A stretch of 64,000 bases of DNA, taken from assembly GCA_015501595.1 (NCBI GenBank), contig JADNRX010000103.1, forward strand, positions 62,001 through 126,000, in the 5' to 3' direction. Positions 1 through 9,224 of the stretch are shown piece after piece. Source of the DNA: Hymenopellis radicata (taxonomy: Eukaryota > Basidiomycota > Agaricomycetes > Agaricales > Physalacriaceae). The notes beneath the pieces are model-generated. The model was not told the origin of the DNA. It was given only the letters and a program-made list of their open reading frames with translations, and ran no database searches. The first letter of the stretch is position 1; every line of letters starts with the position of its first letter. Made by a program: the position numbers and the translations under genes.

Positions 1-305
1 GGTTTGTGACTGTGTTTCACCACGTGATCCGGGAATCAACCGGCAGAGTCCGGCAAGTAGCGCCCTTGTTTTTTGTCTTTTCATCATCTTCTTGGACAAT
101 CGAATTTCTGTTCGCATACCGCTTATAACGCCCCTTACGCATCTTTCAATTCCGTTTTTCCTTCAACCTCGCATCCACTTTGCCATTGAAACATCGTAAT
201 CAGACTCTTGCTTTGCGTCTTCGTACTCTCCCGCAACCGCTCACTCGTCAAGACTCCGTTAGAAAACTTGATGCAGCAACTCTTCCCGTGGCATGGCTTC
301 CCTAG

Positions 306-2021
306 ATGTACTCTGGGTTGACCTTGAACAAAAAACGGATGAAGGACAATTGCAAGCTCGCCTATAAAATGAACAACCCAGTAATTCTGTTCTTCGCCCT
401 TGCTTCCCCTTCTTGGTTCTTTGCCGTATTTATGTCTTCGGGCTCTGATGTTTTTGATGACTCTGCAGACGCGCTGTCCGGTTTCCCAGCTAATAACCTG
501 TTAGCCGGGGATGCCTCAGACTCCGAAAACGATGAGGACGACCCCGGGGATCTCAGTTATGCGCCACCAAACCAGACACCCAATCATCGTAACTACAAGG
601 ATGAACCTCGAGATCCTCATCTCGCCGAAAGGTCTGACGCTGTGGCCAAGCATCCAGGTACATGTGCCTTCACAGCCGAAAAGAACGTTTGTGCCACGGT
701 TCAGTATGCACATGGTACTGCCCGTAATCTCGGCTACAAACGCCCCGACATGGTCTGTGCCTCCGCTTCGCTGCATGCAGAGTCCTCATGCAGTTCTGCG
801 TCTTAGATGATCAATCTGGAGTATTACTGGGGATTCCCAACTCCTTATACACTCTCGCTTGATACAAGGAACAATATCTTTCCAGGTTAGTGATCACTGC
901 TACGCAATTCAGCACTTATCCCAAATCCTTTCGCAGCAAATCCAACGAATCATGTCGGCTACGACAAAGGTGGTTATGGCGTACTACCGCAGCTGGATGC
1001 TTTGGTCAACATTTTCGAAGATTCTAAAGTGATCGAGAAGTTGCCGTTGACGCAACGAAAAAGATACAATATTGTGAGCATCTCGGACTCTCTTAGTACT
1101 CGATATTGACGTCCGTTTTAGCTATGGCCGGCCCCAGTCGATGATCCGTACTGGAAATACAACCCTCTCATGTTTCGATTCAAAGCTGATTCGGCCCCCA
1201 TCATCACGTATAGAGATCCGGTGCCCGACGCTAACGGCAATCGACCGACCACGCAACATTATTGCCCTTACCCTAATCTTCAGCTTGTGCTGCGTTTACA
1301 TCCCGTCTTCGCCATCGTTGATCTCTATCTAAAGTGGTTGAAATATGGCGACCAGGACTCTTGGACTGCACCGGAACACGCTCGCATGGCTTATGTCGTG
1401 GATATCATGGAGGTTTGGCAAAGGGCGCCACCGGCGGAGTTCCTCAAGTTGAGGCCTCAGGCATCTCTTAATACGAGGACTCTCCCAACCCTGTCTAGAG
1501 CGACGCAAAATGACGAGGAGAACAATGACGGGATCGACACGCCTACACGACGCCCAGCCGAACACGTTCTCGATGACTTGGAGGATGGCCCGCTCTCCGC
1601 TGCTGACGCTCAGGCCGTTATCGCGAATGCTATTGTCGGCTCGTCAAAGGCTGCTAAAGCCAAAGGGAAGGCTGTCGCTAACCAGTCACAAACTGCCATG
1701 GTGGCGGGTCCCTCTAACGCGCACGCGTCGACTTCTGGTGCTGTATCTGACGGCGAAGACGGTGATGCGCCAGCGGTTACCGCTCGAGCGAAGGGTGGCA
1801 AAAAGCCAGCGCCGTCAAAGCCACGCCGTGCTGGACCAACGCAAGCCAAGAAGAGAAGAAGGGAGGAAGACGACGGCGATGACGAGGAAGAGGCTGATCG
1901 GCCTACGAAGCAGGGGAAGGGAAAGGGAAAGCAGAAGGCTTCGAAGTCAGAGCAGGCAGCTGAAGTGGAGATGATGCCGCCATCGAAACCAAAGCGGTCG
2001 AGGAAGAAGAATGCGCGTTAA
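306..2021 (+). CDS. HNH-nuclease-like domain protein with basic C-terminal tail
   Basis: Four-exon model: 306-752, 807-885, 937-1073, 1122-2021, with introns of about 50 nt and GT...AG ends. The exon 1/2 junction brings together a CAFT...VQYAHGTARN segment and the segment EYYWGFPTPYTLSLDTRNN. This is the layout of the agaricomycete HNH-like proteins: a Cys-containing 'VTG' strand, an 'AH..PR' motif, then 'LE..WG.P..TLNVDTRYN'. Whether it is catalytic is unclear, because the second part of the HNH site (usually D..H...D) reads NHVGYDKGG here. The last 150 residues are low-complexity, rich in Lys, Arg and Ala, with several basic clusters, so nuclear localisation is likely. The start is uncertain. 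An ATG at 292 opens a good N-terminus (MASLDV) but hits a stop at 364-366; the ATG at 306 is in frame with the body. Family assignment is by motif only. Confidence 0.62.
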
Positions 2022-3400
2022 GTAATATGAAAGTCTCATGTCGAACTTTATGCTATATTGAGACTATTTTACGAAGAACAAATATTATCCACTCTTATAA
2101 GCATCCCATCCGGGGTACATGAGCTAAGGAATGAATGTACAACTGTAGTATCGACTGATTAATACCGAGCAGTCCGGCATGGTCCAGGAGCTATGCGTGA
2201 AAATGATTCGGAACGAAATTTACGCCACAGTCGCTGGAGAGAAGCTCGTGTCAGCGCGTCCGCCGCTTTCAATCACTCGCCACCCTGATCCGATGCGCGG
2301 GAAGGAGTCGTCGTCCTCCACCCTTTCAGCAATTCGAGCGCGATTGCTATCGCTAACACGCCTTGGGAGTAGAGTTGATACAGAGGTCCGAATTTGAGTC
2401 GCGCCTGCATGCAGACGAAGTACATCATTCGTGATTCTACAATCTCTGGGCGTAGCAATAGGAAAAATGAACCGACATTTGAGGATGAAAGGTTGAACTT
2501 ACCATCTGAAGCCCAATAAACTTCTACCACTTGCACATCATACATGCTATGAATGGCATTCCTGTTCACCATCTCGGATGACCAGCTTGGCTTCCCTGAA
2601 TTCAATTCGTCAGAAGGCAGCGTCAATGATATTAAATGGAACGACATACCGGTTCCGTCGACTCGTTGCTTTAGCAGACCAATGTCCGCAAACTCCCATA
2701 TGTCCTTAGCTCCCCCATCACCCCAGTGTGATTTAAAGTCGCGATACTTCAAAAAGCAATGAAGGTTGGCGATCTGCCCATGATAATCGCGCCCAGCCTG
2801 ACTGATCACCACTAGACGATCCGAAGCTGCCGATAGAGTCTCGAGATTAGAGGCAATGCTGTCGATGTCGCTCTGCGTGCCCATCGAAGGGGGATAATCC
2901 ACATACACCACAAACATGGCTATATTGCTCAGAAGAGCAGCGAGCGGATCCGTAACCAAAGATATGAAGTCCCTATCAGTGAGGAAACGTGAAGCAATCG
3001 GACCGGAAAGGCAGAAATGTGAGAGTCCTGGGCATGCGGCAAAAAGTTGCCACGGAATAGACTGTACATTGGGTCGACTCTCTCTATGGTGGTGCAAATG
3101 CAGGTGGGTTAGCGATGGTGGCACAAACTTGACGTATTCGCCAAGCGTGAGGCGCTGCGCGCGCACATCGAGCATGGAGAAATGGGAAGGACGAATATAG
3201 CCACTGGCGAAAGTGTGTAGGAGCAGTTCTTCACCGTCCAGAAGCCAGAAAGCGAGGCGCCTCACGCCACTACACTCATTCAACACTATTCGGACGAGTT
3301 CTGTTATAGCACTGGACAAGACAATCCTCCACTCAAACTGCTTGACTTTGAATTCGCCAAGTCTGAAATCACCCAGGCGGAGTATTTTTACGTTCCGAGC

Positions 3401-3661
3401 AATGTCTCAATCCCCAAAGGGTTAACACCCCGGTTCGATCCAGACATGTATCACCTCTGGACCTCTGAGCTGGCATGTTGCAGTCATCGACGCACATGAG
3501 GACCGGGGAGAGAGAATGCACCCCACACGCGTGGCCAGGGGGAGGAAGTCCAAGAGGCTCACCCCGGATGATCAACATCATCCCCTAGGGGATTGAGACA
3601 TTTTGTTGAGAGTTGCTAACCACTCAACCACGCGTAGTTGAGTGGTTAGCAACTCTCAACA
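3401..3661 (-). mobile_element. 261-bp insertion with terminal repeats and tRNA-like palindrome
   Basis: Comparison with paralog F shows extra DNA exactly between ...GACTCCGCGTTC and GCTCGGA... of the ancestral exon. The segment 3401-3415 (AATGTCTCAATCCCC) is repeated inverted at 3588-3602. It is followed by a perfect 25-bp inverted repeat: arms 3604-3628 and 3637-3661, 8-nt spacer. On the minus strand the arm contains TGGTTGAGTGGTTAG, which resembles a tRNA D-arm/A-box. GGATCGAACC, near 3430-3440, resembles a B-box. A SINE-like or MITE-like origin is possible. No convincing target duplication was seen. Confidence 0.6.
3604..3661. repeat. Perfect 25-bp inverted repeat (hairpin)
   Basis: The arms at 3604-3628 and 3637-3661 are exact reverse complements, separated by CACGCGTA. 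Each arm carries a GAGTGGTTAGCAAC tRNA-head-like sequence. The hairpin sits at one edge of the insertion in paralog A. Confidence 0.85.
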
Positions 3662-4129
3662 GAACGCGGAGTCATTGCGCGCCAATATTGATTTGGTGAG
3701 CTATGAGCTATGAGCTATGAGGAAGGTAATACACCCGACGGCCGAGTTCTTACGGCAACCGGGCCCCGCGTACCGCCACGCCGGCTCTGGCAGCCACGGG
3801 CCCCTAAGCTGTGAAAGGGTGTGGAGAGTGACAGTATGGGATGGGATGGGATCGATCCTAATGAGAATACGGGCGTGAGTATATGAGTTTGAAGAGAATA
3901 AGTATGAAATCGTTCACCATTGGCGAACAATTTTTGAGACGCGAGTGAGGGCTTCGGCGGTACAAGCGTCCTCCCACGCAGCCGTTTCGAGGATAGACCG
4001 CGCCACGTCGGCTGTGAGATCTGGAAATGGCTTAACCGTAACCAGATCCATGACGTTGAACGATGGAAGGAAGGAAAGAGTGACCTCCGAATCTACAAAC
4101 GGTATCCACGGGCCGGAGACTCCCTTGTG

Positions 4130-4152
4130 TTTGAACGCCCGTCTCGTTTAAA
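4130..4152. promoter_or_regulatory. 23-bp palindrome in shared promoter of pair A/B
   Basis: TTTGAAC, nine bases, GTTTAAA. It lies between divergent F-box starts at 4051 (minus) and 4173 (plus), 20 bp upstream of the plus-strand ATG. The same element with identical total length occurs in the other two pairs (5776-5798 and 16787-16809). This copy has one mismatch in the right half-site. Confidence 0.6.
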
Positions 4153-4172
4153 GCATCGTGGCTGTTGCGCAG

Positions 4173-4294
4173 ATGAACTGCATTCCAGATTTACCTTTGG
4201 ACGTGGCACGGCTTCTGTTGGAAGAGGCTGCATGGTCGGATCGACTCTCGACCGCCCGAAACCTCACCCTCGTCTCAAAAGATGTCCATCAATG
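4173..4294 (+). pseudogene. F-box-like paralog B, exon 1 only
   Basis: ATG at 4173 opens MNCIPDLPLDVARLLLE ... LTLVSKDVHQW. This is the complete first exon of the family and ends at a normal donor (gtaagt at 4295). The intron resembles that of paralog E, but after about 4338 the expected second exon (DPIL.HT...) is absent and unrelated sequence follows. It is therefore a truncated copy that keeps its promoter and first exon. It is head-to-head with paralog A. Confidence 0.65.
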
Positions 4295-4598
4295 GTAAGT
4301 ATATCGAGTTGAACGTGACGGCATACTAAGCACAAAGGATTGCGAGGAGAGCGTGGTGAGCTGGCGGGTCAATAAGCCGGGCCGGTGATAAATGCTAGTA
4401 TTGTTCGTCCATTCTGGTGTGACTTGAGCGACAGGCACGAGTATGTACTAGCCGAGAGTGTACGTGTGTCCTAGAATTGAGCTACCCATACTCAACCTTA
4501 AGCGCCGACTTTGAGTAGGGAGGACATGGATTCATATTTGAACCACGGGAAACTAAATGCTATTCACAATGCTCCACGTTCTAGGAGACATTCCGAAA

Positions 4599-5680
4599 TT
4601 AGGACTTGAGCCGAGTAGTGGAAGTATTGAGCTTACCTTCGGAACTACACCGGCGTTTCCGTTCTCGTTCAGCTATACAGAGATCCGCAAACTCCCATGT
4701 ATCCATACCCCGACCATCGCCGCCCCAATCCGACTCTAATGTGTGGTCCTGAGGGAGGCGATGCAAGTCGGGGACCAGTGCGTAAGTGGCGTTGGTGGAA
4801 GTGATCACAACCAAACGATCTGACGCCTCTGCGAGCCGCTCGATTGCGGACCTTAAACGCATACCAATGGGCAGCGAGCCTGCTTTCAGAAGGATGACGA
4901 ATGTCGTAACATTACTTGGTAGCGCCGCGAGGGGTTCCTTCATTAATGCAAGGAGTCTTTCGCTCAAAAAGTCCCTGTCGACTGCTGCGCCCGATAGGCA
5001 GATGTGTGTGAGTTTGGGGTATCCAATGAAGATGTCTCGCCATGGAATGTACACCGTGTCGCCATGATGTCCTTCGTCTATGTGCAAATGAGTCAGCGAC
5101 GATGGCCAAAGCTTGAAGCTGGGGATCATGGTCGTCACATCGAGCACAGACAAGTGAGTGGGACTAAGGCAGCCATATTCTCCCATAAAGTCTTGTATAA
5201 CCATCAAGTTATAGTCCGGAAGCCACAGGGCGAGGCGCTCCAAGCCACGGCATGCACTCAGCACAATGTTTATAGACTCCCTTTCGCTTTCCAATGTATG
5301 AGCGGAATCGAGAGGCGTGGCTTCAAGTGCGCCATCTTCAAGTGCGCCATCTTCGTAACAACCGATACGAAGAATCTTGACGTGTCGGGCAAAGAACACG
5401 GCATTGTTGCGGGAAATTATCGACTGGCGAAATTTCTCGAGCTTTGATGAAGTCTGTATTACGACGGTGTGATGCAGGATGGGATCAATCCTAAGTGGTA
5501 TCAATCACTATCTACGTTTCCTGAATCTAATATTCAAGTAACTCACCACTGACGAACTATTTTTGAGACGCAAGTGAGACTCTGCGCGGTACAAATGTCA
5601 TTCCACGCCGCCGCTTCTATCATAGAACGAGCAACGTCTGTCGGAAGATCCGGGAACGGCTGAACTGAAGCCAAGTCCAT
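4599..5680 (-). CDS. F-box/LRR-like paralog C
   Basis: Start chosen at the ATG at 5680 (MDLASVQPFPDLP), aligned with the starts of paralogs A and F. Exon 1 runs to 5547 (SKIVRQW), the intron is 5491-5546 (gtgagt...cttag), and exon 2 continues from 5490 (DPILHHT) without a stop to 4599. A donor (gtaagc) near 4637 suggests a further small exon that was not found. The body shows amphipathic LRR-like strands (LSPTHLSVLD, SLTHLHID, KLTHICLSG) and the family's C-terminal motif DTWEFADL. A 15-bp exact tandem duplication (5322-5351) produces a doubled EDGAL peptide. It looks intact and is divergent from paralog D across about 150 bp. Its role is unknown beyond probable SCF-adaptor-like protein binding. 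Confidence 0.68.
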
Positions 5681-5775
5681 GGCGTCGAAAGTAAGTTGAC
5701 CGTGGTGGTGTTGAACAAAGGAGCGTGCCACTTCGGCGTTTTCCGAGCCGACGGCGGTCCGAGGATGGGCGTTTG

Positions 5776-5798
5776 ATTTGAACACCCATCGTGTTCAA
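5776..5798. promoter_or_regulatory. 23-bp palindrome in shared promoter of pair C/D
   Basis: This is the best of the three copies: TTTGAACAC, five bases, GTGTTCAAA, a perfect 9-bp inverted repeat. It is 32 bp upstream of the plus-strand gene's ATG (5830) and 96 bp upstream of the minus-strand gene's ATG (5680). Half-site conservation across three duplicated pairs suggests a protein-binding site, perhaps for a dimeric regulator. Confidence 0.62.
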
Positions 5799-5829
5799 AA
5801 ACATCTTGGGCCTGCCTGAAGTATAGCAA

Positions 5830-7936
5830 ATGGAATCTTTCCCCGATTTACCTGTACATGTGGCGCGGCTTCTTATTGAGGTAGCTGCATGGTCCAACCG
5901 ACCCACTACCGCTCGAAATCTTGTCCTTGTCTCCAAAACTGTCCGTCAATGGTCTTCTCTTAATACGAGCTGCATTATCTCATCCTTCGTTCTACAGGAT
6001 AGATCCTATTCTTCATCACACCATCGTTCTAGATACAGAGCCAAAGTTCTATGCCTTCGTTGCCGCTGTCGCCTCTCGCAAGGATCCTGACTTCTTTCGT
6101 CGCAATGTCAGGGTTCTGAAGAAGAAGAAGAATGACATCTCAGCGATTGTTGGGCAATCGCCGAGTTCCGCACCACGCGTGTGTCCGGTCACGCGTTGCG
6201 GAGCACCAGAGCCGTTGACGGTTTGAACGCCACTTGCGACTCTCGCGTCTCAGGACAATGGTGGGTTATGAACACTGGCCCTGTCACGGGAGCCAGCATC
6301 CGGATTGGACAACCGCCCCAACACGCTCTGAAGGGCGCGTCAAGGCGAACCTCATGTGAATCGGAGCCCCAGACCCTAACATTGGATGCAGCCAGGTGTG
6401 TTTAACTACATACCGACCGTGTACATAGTGTAGATGAACATGACAATACCAGCTACCTAATCACCCACACCATCCACTCACGGCTCGAACGACTCCCCAT
6501 CATCCTCAACCTCACCATCCGGAAGGTCTGGGAACTCTGCAAACAACTCTGGTGCGGGGATGAACATCGGGCTTGTCGCATACACCGCAAGGACATCAAA
6601 CACAAACCGCGCGAAACGCTGGTGAACAACGCTGCTCATCACCAGCACCATCAGAGTGTCGTCATCCTCTCCGTGATAACCACCATTGCTCAGCTTCTGC
6701 CAGACCCCACTGTACTCCCTCTGAACATCAGCCCAGAACACACGTCGCAACTCCACCAAGCCCGCATTCCCCGTGCACGCTAACAGCGCATGACTTTCCG
6801 CCTCTACCTCCGCCGTACAGAAACGACACAGCCTCCACTCACGCGGGATCTTCTTTCTCCTCTGGCCATCGCCGCGGCGCAAAACCTCGACCGCAAGGTC
6901 ATGATCTGAGCAGATGAGCCGTGTCAATGCCACACGGTGCTCCATCTTCGGGACGCGCAGGTAATCGCGGAACTCCATGATGGGTATCTCCCGACCCCTC
7001 GAGTCTACCATCGACATCCTCTTCTGCAACATCCATGCCTTCCTGCTCCTCGCACACTCCCACGCAAGTACTGCTCACACGACACACGCAGCTTGTCCTG
7101 TACCTGAGCATGCCACCCAGGGCTTGTGAGATCGTCATCTGTCCACGACGCCATCACCACGGGACAAGGCAGCCGTAACAGCACCAGCCGAAGATCCCCC
7201 GCCCAGGACGCGTAGCCCGTTCGGTCCGAGTCAAACACGTCCATCTGCGCCCGACGAACCGTGCGTTGCAGATCCAAGAGAGCCAGGTACTGGCGATTGG
7301 CAACTTCGAGTTAGGAGGCTTTCCCAATGCAACTGACGATGTGCCACCCGACAACCTCCATGACGGCTTTGCCGTCATTTTCGGAGCATGCACGGGTATT
7401 GACCACTTGCGTTTTGGATCACGCCAAACATTCCACCTTTGACACAAACACACCTGCGGCCAACCTATGTCTCGCTCCTAATGCGGTGGACAGAGAGCCC
7501 TCGTCTGCGGGACTCCCTGAAATCCCTTGTTGTCGCAAACAGATTCACGACACACCTTCATCTCCTCCCTTGGTTACCTTGCCCTATTTAATGCCATGAA
7601 TGGTTGGCCATGGTACACGAGATGTTCCCAGGACTTACTCATCTCCACCTCTCCGGGAATGCTTTTCAAGGACTGTTCATATATGCATCTCAAACAACAT
7701 TTCATCCCGTCCTGTCTGCCCTGCCTGACACGGTCTCCCATCTTATCATCAGCCTCTGCCCTTGCGGTGACATCTCCCACGCTGCCGCTCACCTTCGAGC
7801 ATTCGAGGCTGATCGCCGCATTGTCTTCATCTGCCCGAAAAGTTACTTGCATAAAGCAGTCCAAGGACTGCACTGTTATGAGAAGGATCATGACCAGCTA
7901 TTGGATTGGACCTATCGAGAAGAGGTAGATGCTTGA
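5830..7936 (+). pseudogene. F-box-like paralog D, split by a LINE and further mutated
   Basis: Exon 1 starts at ATG 5830 (MESFPDLPVHVARLLIE ... SKTVRQW) and ends near 5949. After an intron to about 5997 exon 2 runs (DPILHHTIVLDTE ... DPDFFRRNVRVL) to about 6118. The LINE fragment (6119-7285) is inserted there. The gene resumes with AIGNFELGGFP, matching paralog E (TIGNLELGYFP). Frameshifts follow between 7420 and 7600, then FPGLTHLHLSGNAF to WTYREEVDA. The next codon is TGA where the family has Trp (VDA-stop-EFAD versus DIWEFAD), a nonsense change. It is inactive by at least three independent lesions. Confidence 0.72.
6119..7285 (-). mobile_element. 5'-truncated non-LTR retrotransposon (LINE) fragment
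   Basis: The minus strand encodes the C-terminal end of an agaricomycete non-LTR reverse transcriptase. It runs from a segment with SWAGDLRLVLLRLP near 7200, through a frameshift, to the ORF 7032-6478. That ORF has FRDYLRVP, SDHDLAVE and the zinc-binding signature REWRLCRFC...E.E.HALLAC. The polymerase core is absent, so the copy is 5'-truncated. On the plus strand its 3' end shows a GAA-repeat run (6119-6132) in place of poly(T). GGTTCTG (6112-6118) and GGTACTG (7286-7292) flank it and may be an imperfect target duplication. The element splits paralog D. Confidence 0.7.
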
Positions 7937-8339
7937 GAGTTTGCGGACACATGTGTTCGCAACCGTAGAAGTGCATCTCAGTCACATTGAACCTTCATGG
8001 GACTTGATGGAGTTGTCAATGATGGTGGTGGTCGGCCGAAAGGTTGCGGAGAGAAGGAAACAATGGCCACCGTGCATTTATATAGGAAAGTACAGCCCCT
8101 GCATTATCATTTCTTCTAGGCATTCCAGAATCAAGATTTGAACTAATGAGAAAGTGTGCAAACATGGAGCTTGCTTTAAGACTTTGTGGCGAAATACTTT
8201 TCGACTCGAACTTTCCAGATTTTCTCGGTCGTGTGCTTTCAAGGTATCCGCAGGTCTCGAATTCTCCGTCTTTACGGGACTGAGAGTTTGATGTTGAACA
8301 CCAGGTGTTTACATTGCAGTGTTGATCTTGATACCAGTG
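7937..8339. other. No gene recognised
   Basis: Tail of the broken F-box paralog D (EFADTCVRN is still readable after its stop) followed by sequence in which no exon, RNA or repeat could be supported. Confidence 0.4.
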
Positions 8340-9146
8340 GACTTGGACTTCTGGTCTGCGTGTGTGCTTGCCCGCACTCGTTGTCGGCGCCACAGGTCAA
8401 GTCGGACAACACGTCCTCAAGGCGCTCTTAGCCTCGTCGCACTACAGCAATGTCGGCGAATACGGACGATACTTATATCGACTTTGGGTGCGGGGAAGGA
8501 AAAGCTGGAGCAAAGGACTATCAACTAGGCAAGGCGGGAGGCATGGAAAATGGGACTCCGTCGTGTTTCATAACGTGCCGTGGTTCCTTTCTTGAACTAA
8601 TTAAACATCATCCTCTACCATAGATTGGGCCCGACGAGACATGCAGCTGGGAGCGAAGTCGACCGAACATTAGATACAGTACGTCGTGAACTCTGCCAAG
8701 GAAGCCCGCGTCGCCGAAGGTTTGGATCAACTGTTCCGTGCGGCCATTCATCTGCGTTCCTATCTTCACCAGTCCGTATCATCCAACGCCAACTCCGGCC
8801 CTCGCTAATCGCTGATTATCCCGCGCGCTCATGATCCAGCATCCAAAGGCATAACAGAATTCGAGCTCTCCACTCATGCTGCCCTCGCCGGAACCAAGAG
8901 AGGAATCGTGGAAAGCATCGGAGTGTAAGTAAGTTATGTCCTTTTGAGCGCTTCAATTATCTCAATCTCCACGATCACAATTAGAGCGGTCACTGGCACT
9001 TGCCCTCGGCGCTCGAAATCAAGGTTAGACCTTCCTTCCTTCGGTAACCTCCTCCACGCTCAAGCTCACAGTGCCTAGGAAAAAAGCATGGGTATTGCCG
9101 GATGCTATGGCTCAGATCTGGCGCAGAACACCTTGGGAGTAGAAAA
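8340..9146 (+). pseudogene. Decayed FMP52/HTATIP2-like NAD(P)-binding oxidoreductase
   Basis: Shifted-frame pieces match the fuller copy at 29.1-30.2 kb in order. VVGATGQVGQHVLKALLASS is the Rossmann glycine motif; then SHYSNVGEYGR, LGPTRHAAGS, YVVNSAKEAR, ASKGITE, SALEIK and finally TPWE-stop at 9146. Reading it requires several frame changes and the central substrate region is poorly preserved. It is therefore a degenerate duplicate, in opposite orientation to the other copy about 20 kb away. Family role: atypical short-chain dehydrogenase/reductase-like protein. No activity is expected here. Confidence 0.7.
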
Positions 9147-9224
9147 CTGATATTGCTAGCGGAGGGTATGCAAACTATAATTACAACAGGTATACGCAGA
9201 TTACTCGCATGTACAATATGTCGA

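Larger units (their letters stand above)
2273..4051 (-). pseudogene. F-box/LRR-like paralog A, disrupted by insertions
   Basis: Exon 1 (from the ATG at 4051) encodes the family's F-box-like N-terminus, KPFPDLTADVARSI ... SKIVRQW. A GT-AG intron follows, then RIDPIPSHT. Two insertions relative to paralog F (17.1 kb) break exon 2. One is about 110 bp of GC-rich sequence plus a 9-bp triplication near 3704-3727. The other is the 261-bp element at 3401-3661. From about 3319 down the frame is open again: LNECSGVRRLAFWLLD, SIPWQLFAA, LSHFCLSGPIA and KDIWEFADIGLLKQR all match paralog F closely. A 57-nt in-frame intron (about 2446-2502) may separate the last exon. Role by family: probably a substrate-recognition protein of an SCF-type ligase, but no ligand can be inferred. 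Confidence 0.7.

Noticed and set aside
1510..1974. Long plus-strand ORF rich in Arg
   Set aside because: It is an alternate frame of the Lys/Arg-rich tail of the HNH-like gene.
3401..3661. Complete tRNA gene
   Set aside because: A- and B-box-like sequences are about 190 bp apart and no acceptor or anticodon stem can be formed; kept as a tRNA-like insert only.
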